Assembly: GCA_020053105.1 (NCBI GenBank) | Contig: JAGVNU010000036.1 | Span: 1 to 58,649 of the forward strand | DNA length: 58,649 nucleotides | DNA from: Thermodesulfovibrionia bacterium | GTDB taxonomy: Bacteria; Nitrospirota; Thermodesulfovibrionia; UBA6902 | Reading direction: 5' to 3' | Shown here: positions 36,014-44,284 of the stretch, in pieces | How positions within the stretch are numbered: the first letter of the stretch is position 1 | How the letters are laid out: every line of letters starts with the position of its first letter | The notes under the pieces: generated by a model | Databases searched by the model: none | Told to the model about the DNA's origin: nothing | The model's input: the letters and a program-made list of their open reading frames with translations, nothing else | Program-made: the position numbers and the translations under genes

Positions 36014-37197
36014 TTAATTCCCCGGATAATTCCTGATGCGTCATATCGAGTCATTATCACATTGCGGAGACTCAATGCATCGTGACGCGTTTTGGAAAAC
36101 GGCTGTTCGTAGCGCATGATCAGCCCGTCATAACCGGTGACCTCTTCCAGTGCATCATGGACAGCGGACCTGGCAGTAGAGCCGGCCTTGTTGATCGCAA
36201 GTGCAAGGATATGCATCAGGTCGTAGGCATGGACAAAACCCATCGGGGACTTGATGTCAACGGATGACTTGATGCCGAAAAGCCTCTGTGCCGTCGTCAG
36301 CACGCTCTTTGCCTTTTCGCTGCCGCTTTCATGGAAGTTATAGGTCTGGGGAAAAACCAGGTCTACCTTCCCCATCGCGTCCCCGGCCATTTTGAATGAA
36401 TCTCCGCCAGTGATGCTTGCATGGATGATGATGGGCAATCGCTGCCTTTCCGGCAGCTGAGCTATTTCTCTTACCAATAATGACGCCTCGGTCTCGATAG
36501 CTACCACGATGACCGCTGCCGCCCCTGATGCAAGGACGGCTTCGTATTGCCCGGCCAGCGATTTTTCACCGTAATTGTACCACTGGGTAGACGTAATCTG
36601 CATTTTCGGATTTGCGGCCACGAACTTTTCCATCGCCTCAAGATTGCTCCGTCCCCAGCTGTTTATCGGCAGCATAAGCCCGAACTTCATGTATCCTTTT
36701 TTCCGCGCGTGGGTCATCATGGCGCTGACCGCCCAGGTGTCGGTGAGCGAGAGTCTGAAAGCGTAATTGGGCTTGTAGCCGTTATCCACGACCTTGTCAT
36801 TGGAGGACCAGGGGGTCATCATCGGCAGCTTCAATTCATGGATTACCGGAAGTGATTCAATAATGGCCGAACTGAACTTTCCACCGAATACAGCCACCAG
36901 GTCCGGCATTGCCGCAAGCTCACGGATGTTCTGGACCGCGCGCGCCGGCACGGAACGGTTGTCCTTTTCGACAAGCTCAAGTTTGCGGCCGCCGAGCACT
37001 CCGCCCGCGCGGTTAATTTCGTCGATCGCGACCAGTATTCCCTGTTTAATCGCGTCATCGGAGTTGCTCGTTGGATGACTGCCCTCGGCGTTTAATCCGA
37101 TATAGACCTTGCCGTCCCCGGCCCGGCCGGTAAAAGGCAGCGACAGGAATAAGGCCGAAATAAGGATTATTCCAAACAACAGACAGATTTTTTTCAT
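36010..37197 (-). CDS. LivK-like periplasmic substrate-binding protein
   Basis: The 395-residue protein has a signal peptide (about 1-26, ending LPFTGRAG) and a type I periplasmic-binding fold (VYIGLNAEGSHPTSNSDDAI, AFRLSLTDTWAVSAMMTHA, FVHAYDLMHILALAINKAGS), as in branched-chain amino acid binding proteins. No ABC transporter components are nearby. It is followed with 4-bp overlap by the HisKA_2 kinase, so a sensory rather than transport role is likely (inference). Confidence 0.88.
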   Translation of the reverse strand: MKKICLLFGIILISALFLSLPFTGRAGDGKVYIGLNAEGSHPTSNSDDAIKQGILVAIDEINRAGGVLGGRKLELVEKDNRSVPARAVQNIRELAAMPDLVAVFGGKFSSAIIESLPVIHELKLPMMTPWSSNDKVVDNGYKPNYAFRLSLTDTWAVSAMMTHARKKGYMKFGLMLPINSWGRSNLEAMEKFVAANPKMQITSTQWYNYGEKSLAGQYEAVLASGAAAVIVVAIETEASLLVREIAQLPERQRLPIIIHASITGGDSFKMAGDAMGKVDLVFPQTYNFHESGSEKAKSVLTTAQRLFGIKSSVDIKSPMGFVHAYDLMHILALAINKAGSTARSAVHDALEEVTGYDGLIMRYEQPFSKTRHDALSLRNVIMTRYDASGIIRGIK

Positions 37198-37403
37198 AGC
37201 TATACCCTCTTAAATTTTACTGACATAAATAGAAATCTCTAATTCTAACCCACTGCTGAAGTCCTACTATATTATTATATTAATATGTGCTTGTACAGAG
37301 AATTGTTGAATGAAATTTACTAATAGAAATATTATGATTGCATATTAGGACCGGTATTGTTATATCCAGGATGGTTCTCCGCTGCGGAGTTGCTGAAATA
37401 ATT

Positions 37404-37431
37404 TTGAACTGGAACTATTTCGCGATATAAT
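37404..37431 (+). promoter_or_regulatory. sigma-70 promoter of slp, possibly leaderless
   Basis: TTGAAC (37404-37409), a 16-bp spacer and TATAAT (37426-37431) lie so close that the predicted start site falls at or next to the ATG (37438). No ribosome site is present. Confidence 0.65.
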
Positions 37432-37437
37432 GAATTC

Positions 37438-37920
37438 ATGGGAAAGTTAATTCTGGTCTTCACTATTCTATCGCTCATCCCCGGGTGCGCCCATGTGGTT
37501 TCCGATGACTTGAGAAACCAGGTCAATACGGGGACCCCCGTTGCATCGCTATTCAAAGCTCCCGACGATTACAAGGGAGAAATTGTTGTCCTCGGCGGGA
37601 CAATTGCAGGTTCCAGAAATACTAATGAAGGAACGTATATAGAGATAGTTGAAAAGGAGCTTGATTATCAGGGCATACCGACATACTCAGATAAAACACA
37701 TGGAAGGTTTATCGTGTTGCATGACGACTTCCTCGATACAGCCATCTTTTCTACCGGCAGATATATCACCGTTGCCGGAGAGGTTGTCGGGAAAAAGATA
37801 CAGCCGCTTGGAGAAATAAACTATTCATACCTCTTCATTAAAAGCAGGGAACTGCATTTAGTTCAACCTGTAGAAAGATTCCCGGTCCACTTCGGGATAG
37901 GGATATGGCACACTTTTTAG
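37438..37920 (+). CDS. Slp-family outer membrane lipoprotein
   Basis: The 160-residue protein has a lipoprotein signal with lipobox LIPGC (C17). An Slp-type domain follows (VASLFKAPDDYKGEIVVLGG, GRFIVLHDDFLDTAIF, GRYITVAGEVVGKKIQPLGE, YLFIKSRELHLVQ). Slp proteins are starvation- or stress-induced outer membrane lipoproteins of unclear mechanism. The gene stands alone, with a strong promoter and an apparently leaderless start, convergent with the HD-GYP gene 6 bp downstream. Confidence 0.88.
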   Translation: MGKLILVFTILSLIPGCAHVVSDDLRNQVNTGTPVASLFKAPDDYKGEIVVLGGTIAGSRNTNEGTYIEIVEKELDYQGIPTYSDKTHGRFIVLHDDFLDTAIFSTGRYITVAGEVVGKKIQPLGEINYSYLFIKSRELHLVQPVERFPVHFGIGIWHTF

Positions 37921-37926
37921 CAGCGT

Positions 37927-39327
37927 TTAAAGCAGGTACTCCGCGAGACTGATTTTGAATTCTTTCGGGTCAAGCGTTTTTGTAACAGTCCTCTTGAATC
38001 CACCTGTCGGGTCCTTTTCCGCAAGATCAGTTGAAAATCCATCGCCTTTACTCCCTGAAGCGTTTACGATAATCATTACCTTCGGCCTGTCCGGCATGAT
38101 ATGGTTACCCTCATAAACAAGGCCCATTTCGCCGGTATCGAGCAGGACAAGCGTGCCTGCCGGGTAACTGCCGACCATGTTGACGAAAAATTTCAACAGG
38201 ACGGGATCGAGTTCGATGCCGCTCTTCTCCATCATAAAACCGAGTGTCCTGTCGGGAGACATCGGCATTGTCTTATAAACCCTGGACGCAGTCATGGCAT
38301 CATACCTGTCGGCAATCGTGATTATCCTTGAATAAAAAGAAAGCTCGACCGGCTCCCGCAGTTTGGGATATCCGGAAAGATCATAATTTATATGGTGCTG
38401 GAAGGCAACTATAGCGTTCTGTACCGATATCTCATCTAAGCCCTTTAATTTCAATATCGACATCGCACCCCAGAAAGGATGCCTGCGCATGACTTCCCAC
38501 TCTTCTTCGTTTAATTTTGACGGCTTATTCAAGACTTCTTTGGGGATCTCCGTCTTCCCTATATCATGAAACAGGGCAGCAATGCCCAGCGCCGTGATAT
38601 GCCTTCTGTTCAGTCCTATCCTCTGCCCGACAGCAATGGACAAAATGCTGACATTTATCGAGTGGTGGTAGGTATAATCATCGTAATCCTTTATTGATGT
38701 CATGCCGACAAGCAATTGTTCCTCTGAAAGAAGGGCGTCCACCATTGATTCGACGATTCTCTTTGCTTTTTTTATACTTATTTTTTCGCCGCCCTTAATG
38801 CTTTTCATAACGCCTTTGGCAAAAGAGACTGCGCTGAAATAAGTTTTCTTCGCTATCTTGCGTCTGTCTAATTCTTCATCCTCTTTGACCTTTTTCAATC
38901 TGTCTATTTTTATATTATAAATCTCACCAAGGGATTCGACCATGGCATCATAAGGCATATTTGATTGGGCGGAGTTGATGAATGCATTGAGGAATATTTT
39001 CATGTCCTTTATCTCAACAGGAGATAAAAAGATTACTGAGCCGATGTCCCTTCTCCTGAACTCTTCCGTTATATAATCAAAGTTAAGGAGATATTCCAGG
39101 GGATGCCGGATGCGCATATCATTGACATAAAAGAATTCCCCTAACAGTTCAATCTTCAGAAAGCCTTCGGTCTTAAGACATGGATTTATTATGTCCCGCA
39201 ATTTTATTATTGTCTCAAGCACCGCGTCATTTTCAATATTGTGAAGATGCCCGTTTCTCAGGACAATTGAAAGCTGGTTTATTACATCTTTGGCCAGTGT
39301 TGAATGTTCTGTATCGAATATCGCCAT
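37927..39327 (-). CDS. HD-GYP-type protein with degenerate GYP motif
   Basis: The 466-residue protein lacks membrane segments. The first 180 residues are of unknown type. The HD-GYP domain (about 185-380) has HHSINV, FHDIGKTEIPKEVL and RRHPFWGA, but the GYP signature reads HHINYDLSGYP where active enzymes have HHExxDGxGYP. The metal ligands are mostly kept, while the Glu and Gly are altered, so activity on c-di-GMP is uncertain. It follows the HEAT-repeat gene by 6 bp, so the pair is an operon. Confidence 0.88.
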   Translation of the reverse strand: MAIFDTEHSTLAKDVINQLSIVLRNGHLHNIENDAVLETIIKLRDIINPCLKTEGFLKIELLGEFFYVNDMRIRHPLEYLLNFDYITEEFRRRDIGSVIFLSPVEIKDMKIFLNAFINSAQSNMPYDAMVESLGEIYNIKIDRLKKVKEDEELDRRKIAKKTYFSAVSFAKGVMKSIKGGEKISIKKAKRIVESMVDALLSEEQLLVGMTSIKDYDDYTYHHSINVSILSIAVGQRIGLNRRHITALGIAALFHDIGKTEIPKEVLNKPSKLNEEEWEVMRRHPFWGAMSILKLKGLDEISVQNAIVAFQHHINYDLSGYPKLREPVELSFYSRIITIADRYDAMTASRVYKTMPMSPDRTLGFMMEKSGIELDPVLLKFFVNMVGSYPAGTLVLLDTGEMGLVYEGNHIMPDRPKVMIIVNASGSKGDGFSTDLAEKDPTGGFKRTVTKTLDPKEFKISLAEYLL

Positions 39328-39333
39328 AATTTT

Positions 39334-40953
39334 TTAATACGACTTTAATATCTTCAGTGCCTGGGTCCGGAGCAGTGTGTTATTGGATTCCTTATACCTT
39401 TCCGCAAACTGCCGAACATCATCAGCGCCCATCAGGCCGAGACAGTGAATTGCCGCCGCCCTGGTTTCATTGTTTTTTGTGCTGTTAAAAAGGCCCCTTT
39501 TCTGTATGATCCTGACCAGGAAATCAATTACACTCTTTTCTTTCCAGCGGGACAGCACCTTAAGTATTTCTTTCTTTTCAGAAAAGTCCTTGTCCGGAAA
39601 ATTTTTACTGCTGATCTGCTCGATGACCAGTCTTTTCGACGATGGGGTCCCAATCTGTCCGGCCGCCCTGAATGCCGCAATTCTTACTGACTCAGAGCCG
39701 TCCGACATATATTCCTTTATAATATCAAGGACCTTGTCCGCGCCCATTTCTCCCAGGGCATGAACAACCTCTTTCTTCACCCTCTTATCAGGGTGTCCAG
39801 CGGTCTTGATAATATATTCAACCGAAGACTTGTCTCTGATCTGCCTTAAAATATAGACAATATTTCGTACGACATACCACCTTCGGTCATTCAGCCCGTT
39901 TGCAACAAGCGCTATGTCCCTCCGGCCCGCTTCGGTCAGAATATTAATCACGGTCCTTCTTGAAGAAATGTTTTTCATCTCTCCAAGGATTGAAACATAA
40001 TGAGGAATGGAATTTATGTTCAAAAGACCGCCAAATTCCTTCAGGACCTCTATGGGAAACACAGCTCCATTATTTATTACATCCCCGAACATATTTATAA
40101 AGTCTGCCGAATTTATATAGTTATATATAGTTTCCAGATATACGTTTACCTGTTCGGGACACGCAGGTCTCTTCAGGTCTCTCCGGGCATTTATCAGGAC
40201 ATAATTAACTGTTTCCAAATGGGCGTTCATTATCGCATGGTTGAGGGCTTGTTTAATGCAACCGGCAACCACATCGCATTCGTCATTCTTCCGGGCGAGG
40301 TAAAGCATTTCAAAGAGTATGCGGACAAGCGTATGGTTTTTGTCCTGATGGTTGTTTTCTACTTCTTTAACAATGTGCTGTATATCATCATTTGTGAGCT
40401 GGATAATGTCTGCTTTAGATGAGCTTCCCAGATTAATCGCGCTTTCATAGGCTTTCATAATATCCGCGGTGCGCCCGCCTGCGCTTTTCGCCTGCTCAAC
40501 GGCCTTCAGTTCATATGCTTCATCCTCATGAAGGAAGGTGTCATCCACGAGATACTTTATGTGCTGCAAGTCTTCCTCCCACAGCAATGTGACAATATCG
40601 TCATCGAGCACTTCTTTTTCAAAATCGAGTGAGATTATTCTTAAAAAGTCCTTTATTTCACTTCGCGTAATTCCCTTTAAAAACGACAGCTCTCTGAGGC
40701 CGTCCTTAAAGAAAAACAGCGCAAGGCTTTCATCCTTGTCCCTGCTGTGGTAAATCACCTCGTCATTAAATAATATATCGTATTGATTGATCCTGATCCT
40801 TATTGAATCGACTTCAACACAAGGGGACATTTTCGAATTAAAATCATCAACTGTTTTTTCATACATCGGATGATTAACAGGATACATTCGAAGGTTCTTC
40901 TTTGCCCTGCCGAGGGCATTTATCAGATCTTTTACTGTTTCAATGTTATTCAT
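39334..40953 (-). CDS. HEAT-repeat protein, operon partner of HD-GYP
   Basis: The 539-residue cytosolic protein has an N-terminal region (about 1-330) without clear motifs. HEAT/PBS-lyase-like helical repeats follow (about 335-539), for example VKKEVVHALGEMGADKVLDI and SVRIAAFRAAGQIGTPSSKR. Such repeats usually bind proteins. Its 6-bp spacing to the HD-GYP gene suggests the two proteins act together. The upstream 280 bp (40954-41233) hold no gene or clear promoter. Confidence 0.85.
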   Translation of the reverse strand: MNNIETVKDLINALGRAKKNLRMYPVNHPMYEKTVDDFNSKMSPCVEVDSIRIRINQYDILFNDEVIYHSRDKDESLALFFFKDGLRELSFLKGITRSEIKDFLRIISLDFEKEVLDDDIVTLLWEEDLQHIKYLVDDTFLHEDEAYELKAVEQAKSAGGRTADIMKAYESAINLGSSSKADIIQLTNDDIQHIVKEVENNHQDKNHTLVRILFEMLYLARKNDECDVVAGCIKQALNHAIMNAHLETVNYVLINARRDLKRPACPEQVNVYLETIYNYINSADFINMFGDVINNGAVFPIEVLKEFGGLLNINSIPHYVSILGEMKNISSRRTVINILTEAGRRDIALVANGLNDRRWYVVRNIVYILRQIRDKSSVEYIIKTAGHPDKRVKKEVVHALGEMGADKVLDIIKEYMSDGSESVRIAAFRAAGQIGTPSSKRLVIEQISSKNFPDKDFSEKKEILKVLSRWKEKSVIDFLVRIIQKRGLFNSTKNNETRAAAIHCLGLMGADDVRQFAERYKESNNTLLRTQALKILKSY

Positions 40954-41233
40954 GTCCGTGAGGCGGCAATCCTAATATTTATCAGCAGACTGAAGTTCAA
41001 CTTGTCTGCCGGCCAATTTTCCATCTTCCAGACTCAAAATCTTTAAAAAAGATTTAATGATTCTCTTATGTTTTCGGAATTGTCAGGAATTTTCTTTAAA
41101 AATAAACTGGCAGCGTTATTTTTATAAATAAAACCGCATCAGTTTACATCATAAGAAAGTAGCAGGCATGAATAAAATATCGATAAATATTCTTTTCAAA
41201 ATAAAGGATTACAGCTTTACAATGCAGTCCCCT

Positions 41234-42535
41234 CTACTTTTTCCTCAGCGCCTCTTCAACCGTCTTGATAGCGCAGAAATCCCCGCACATGCTGCACACG
41301 TGCGATTCAGTGGGCGGCACTTCCGCGCGCCACTGTCTGACCTTATCGGGATTTAATGACAACGCTATCTGGCCGTTCCAGTCAAGCGCCTTTCTCCTCC
41401 TTGCCATCTTATTATCAAGATCAATCGCGCCCTTTACGCCTTTGGCAATATCAGCCGCGTGGGCCGCTATCTTTGACGCGATAACCCCTTCTTTCACATC
41501 TTCAATGTTCGGGAGCCTGATGTGTTCTGCAGGGGTAACATAGCAGAGGAAATCAGCTCCCGCAGCGCCTGCAATAGCGCCTCCAATGGCAGCGGCAATG
41601 TGGTCATAGCCCATTGCGATGTCCGTCACGAGCGGACCAAGCACATAAAACGGAGCGCCCTTGCAGATCGCCTTCTGCATTTTTATATTGAGTTCGACCT
41701 GATTGAGAGGGACATGGCCCGGGCCTTCAATAATGACCTGAACGCCCTCTTTGACTGCCCTGTCCCGCAGGCCGCCGAGAGTCAACAGTTCATCTATCTG
41801 CGTCCTGTCCGTTGCGTCAGAAATACATCCGGGACGCGCGCTGTCGCCGAGGCTCAAGGTCAGGTCATACTTTTTTGACAGCTCAATAAGCCTGTCATAA
41901 TGTTCATAAAGGGGATTTTCCCTGTCATTGTATATCATCCATTCAACAAGGAACGCGCCGCCACGGCTTACTATATCAAGTATCCTGCCGTCCTCCCTGA
42001 GCGTCTCTATGGTCTTTCTCGTAAGGCCGCAGTGGACAGTCACAAAATCTACGCCCTCTTCAGCCTGCCCTTCAATCGCGTTAAACAGGTCTTCAACACT
42101 CATCTTTGCGATGGACCCTCTGTCCTCAGCCGCCTTTGCCACTGCCTCGTAAATTGGAACTGTACCGACTGATACGGTTGATTTTCTGAGGAGCAGCCTT
42201 CTGATGTCCTTTATCGGTCCCCCGGTGGAAAGGTCCATAACAGCGTCTGCTCCGTACTTGATCAGCACGTCAAGTTTTTCCATTTCTTCATCAAGAGAGA
42301 TCCTGTCCTTTGAGGTGCCGATATTTGCGTTTACCTTTGTCCTGAGGCCCCTGCCGATCCCAAGTGGCTTGATATCGTGCTTGATGTTTCTTGAAATGAC
42401 GGTCAGCCCTTCAGCGATGTCCTTTGACAACTGCTCCGGGTCAATGCCTTCGTCAGCGGCAACCTGCCTGACTTCTTCGGTAATAATGCCCTGCCTTGCG
42501 AGTTCAATTCTTGTATGCTGTAATACTTTAGTCAT
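41234..42535 (-). CDS. thiC: phosphomethylpyrimidine synthase
   Basis: The 433-residue radical-SAM enzyme converts aminoimidazole ribotide to HMP-P, the pyrimidine half of thiamine. The C-terminal cluster motif is CSMCGDFC (CxxCx4C). Other family segments are NANIGTSKDR, DAVMDLSTGGPI and IEGPGHVPLNQVELN. This short form is typical of anaerobes and differs from the about 610-residue proteobacterial type. It is the last gene of the thi operon. Confidence 0.96.
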   Translation of the reverse strand: MTKVLQHTRIELARQGIITEEVRQVAADEGIDPEQLSKDIAEGLTVISRNIKHDIKPLGIGRGLRTKVNANIGTSKDRISLDEEMEKLDVLIKYGADAVMDLSTGGPIKDIRRLLLRKSTVSVGTVPIYEAVAKAAEDRGSIAKMSVEDLFNAIEGQAEEGVDFVTVHCGLTRKTIETLREDGRILDIVSRGGAFLVEWMIYNDRENPLYEHYDRLIELSKKYDLTLSLGDSARPGCISDATDRTQIDELLTLGGLRDRAVKEGVQVIIEGPGHVPLNQVELNIKMQKAICKGAPFYVLGPLVTDIAMGYDHIAAAIGGAIAGAAGADFLCYVTPAEHIRLPNIEDVKEGVIASKIAAHAADIAKGVKGAIDLDNKMARRRKALDWNGQIALSLNPDKVRQWRAEVPPTESHVCSMCGDFCAIKTVEEALRKK

Positions 42536-42560
42536 ATTATTCTCCTTAGGAATGTATCGT

Positions 42561-43190
42561 TCAAACTTTATTATTCAATATTTTCGTTAGCTCCATTGCC
42601 TTCCCATAAATGTTATCAGCCCCGAATATCTCCGATATCATTGCAACTCCATAAGCCCCTGCTTCCATCACGTCATTTACTTTATCGCCCTTGATCCCGC
42701 CGATTGCAAAAACAGGAATCTTTATCTTGCGGCCCACATTACGCAAAGTATTCGGACCGACAGGGTCGCCGTATTTTAATTTTGAAGGCGTCCTGTACAC
42801 AGGGCCAAGGGTAATGAAATCGGCGCCTCCCTTTTCCGCCTCTTTTGCTTCTTTCAGAGAATGCGTTGAGACCCCGATCATAAGTTTCTTCTTCACGGTG
42901 TTCCTGACAGCATGCACAGGAATGCTGCTCTGCGTAAGATGCACCCCGTCCGCGCCAACAGCAATAGCTATATCAAACCTGTCGTTGATAAACAGTTTCG
43001 CTTCGTGTTTATTTGTTAAAGCTCTCATCTTATATGCAAGTTTCAAAAGATCTCTTGCGTTCAAATCTTTCTCCCTCAGCTGTATTGCCTTCACTCCACC
43101 CCTTAATGCAAGTCTGACAGCAGCTATCAGCGAATAGCGATCAGCAATCAGCTTTCTGTCCGTTATTAAATAAAGCCTGAAATCAACCAT
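42561..43190 (-). CDS. thiE: thiamine-phosphate synthase
   Basis: I set the start at 43190 (MVDFRLYLITDRK), because the 12 preceding codons run into a palindromic repeat. The 209-residue TIM-barrel protein has the pattern AIQLREKDLNARDLLKLAYK, LFINDRFDIAIAVGADGVHL and DFITLGPVYRTPSK. It joins HMP-PP and thiazole phosphate to make thiamine phosphate. It lies between thiG and thiC in the thi operon. Confidence 0.94.
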   Translation of the reverse strand: MVDFRLYLITDRKLIADRYSLIAAVRLALRGGVKAIQLREKDLNARDLLKLAYKMRALTNKHEAKLFINDRFDIAIAVGADGVHLTQSSIPVHAVRNTVKKKLMIGVSTHSLKEAKEAEKGGADFITLGPVYRTPSKLKYGDPVGPNTLRNVGRKIKIPVFAIGGIKGDKVNDVMEAGAYGVAMISEIFGADNIYGKAMELTKILNNKV

Positions 43191-43213
43191 AACCACATTC
43201 ACATGCAAACGCA

Positions 43214-43236
43214 AGGGCGGGGGCACCCCGCCCCTA
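43214..43236. repeat. short palindromic repeat, copy 4 (thiG-thiE gap)
   Basis: GGGCGGGG and CCCCGCCC arms (with a 3-nt centre) followed by CTAC. The edge (CCCCTAC) matches the other copies; the core is GC-rich instead of TTGCAA. Confidence 0.6.
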
Positions 43237-43249
43237 CGAGAATTAATTT

Positions 43250-44020
43250 TTATAACATCCCCTCGATAGGGCTGCTCGCTGTTGCGTAGAGCTTTCTCTG
43301 TATCCTTCCGGCCCTGAATGCTAGGCGTCCTGCCATTACACCATACTTCATTGCCTCTGCCATGGCAATGGGGTCTTTGGCCCCTGCTATCGCCGTATTC
43401 AGCAAGACCGCATCACATCCGAGTTCCATGGCAAGCGCAACATCAGAGGCAGTGCCCACCCCGGCGTCAACGATTATAGGCACTTTGGCCTGTTCGAGGA
43501 TGATCTTTAAGTTGTATGGATTGCGAATGCCGAGTCCTGAACCGATAGGCGCGGCAAGCGGCATTACAGCAGAAGCGCCTGCATCTACAAGTCTCAATGC
43601 CATCACAGGGTCATCATTGATATAGGGAAGAACAATAAAACCTTCTTTAGCCAGGATTTCAGTGGCCTTAAGCGTAGCGCAGGAATCAGGGAAAAGGGTC
43701 TTTTCATCGCCGATGACTTCAATCTTTATAAGGTCAGATATCCCTGTCTCCCTGGCAAGCCGGGCATATCTAAGGGCTTCTTCCAATGTATAACACCCTG
43801 CTGTATTGGGAAGGATCTTATATTTCTTCGGGTCAATATAATCAAGGAGATTTTCAGACTTGCTGTCAAATATATTCGTCCTTCTTACAGCAACGGTAAC
43901 AACGTCAGCTCCCGACGCCTCAATGGCCTTTCTGGTTTCCTCGAAATCTTTGTACTTTCCGGTCCCGACCCAGAGCCGTGATTTAAACTCTATACCCTTA
44001 ATGACTAATTTATCGTCCAT
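43250..44020 (-). CDS. thiG: thiazole synthase
   Basis: The 256-residue TIM-barrel enzyme condenses DXP, dehydroglycine (iminoacetate) and ThiS thiocarboxylate to the thiazole. The DXP-binding lysine is in [15 protein letters not shown]; other motifs are [30 protein letters not shown] and [19 protein letters not shown]. It is 23 bp after thiS in the operon. Confidence 0.96.
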   Translation of the reverse strand: MDDKLVIKGIEFKSRLWVGTGKYKDFEETRKAIEASGADVVTVAVRRTNIFDSKSENLLDYIDPKKYKILPNTAGCYTLEEALRYARLARETGISDLIKIEVIGDEKTLFPDSCATLKATEILAKEGFIVLPYINDDPVMALRLVDAGASAVMPLAAPIGSGLGIRNPYNLKIILEQAKVPIIVDAGVGTASDVALAMELGCDAVLLNTAIAGAKDPIAMAEAMKYGVMAGRLAFRAGRIQRKLYATASSPIEGML

Positions 44021-44043
44021 AAATATCCTCCATGTATTTTTTT

Positions 44044-44250
44044 CTATCCTCCCCCCACAAAATTGACTATCTCCACCGCATCCCCATCGGTAAGCGCATG
44101 TTTTCCATAATCACACTTCTTTACAATCTTAAGATTGACCTCCACTGCGACCCGCCCGGGATCAATCTTTAATGTTTCAAGAAGTCCTGTTATGGTTAAA
44201 CCGTCTTTTAATTCTGTTTCTGTGCCGTTTAATTTCAGTTTCATATTCAT
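44044..44250 (-). CDS. thiS: sulfur carrier protein ThiS
   Basis: The 68-residue ubiquitin-like protein ends [10 protein letters not shown], with the C-terminal Gly-Gly needed for thiocarboxylate formation. The start [19 protein letters not shown] fits the family. No thiF adenylase is seen in this window, so activation must come from elsewhere. It lies between the HydG-like gene and thiG. Confidence 0.94.
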   Translation of the reverse strand: MNMKLKLNGTETELKDGLTITGLLETLKIDPGRVAVEVNLKIVKKCDYGKHALTDGDAVEIVNFVGGG

Positions 44251-44258
44251 TGGCTATT

Positions 44259-44284
44259 GCAGTGCGGGACGACCCCGCCCCTGC
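44259..44284. repeat. short palindromic repeat, copy 5 (thiH-thiS gap)
   Basis: GCAGtGCGGG and CCCGCccCTGC arms around ACGAC, filling the gap between the tyrosine lyase stop (44285) and the thiS start (44250). Confidence 0.55.

Noticed and set aside
41168..41356. 62-residue plus-strand frame overlapping the thiC end
   Set aside because: Most of it is antisense to thiC; it has no ribosome site and no recognisable motif.
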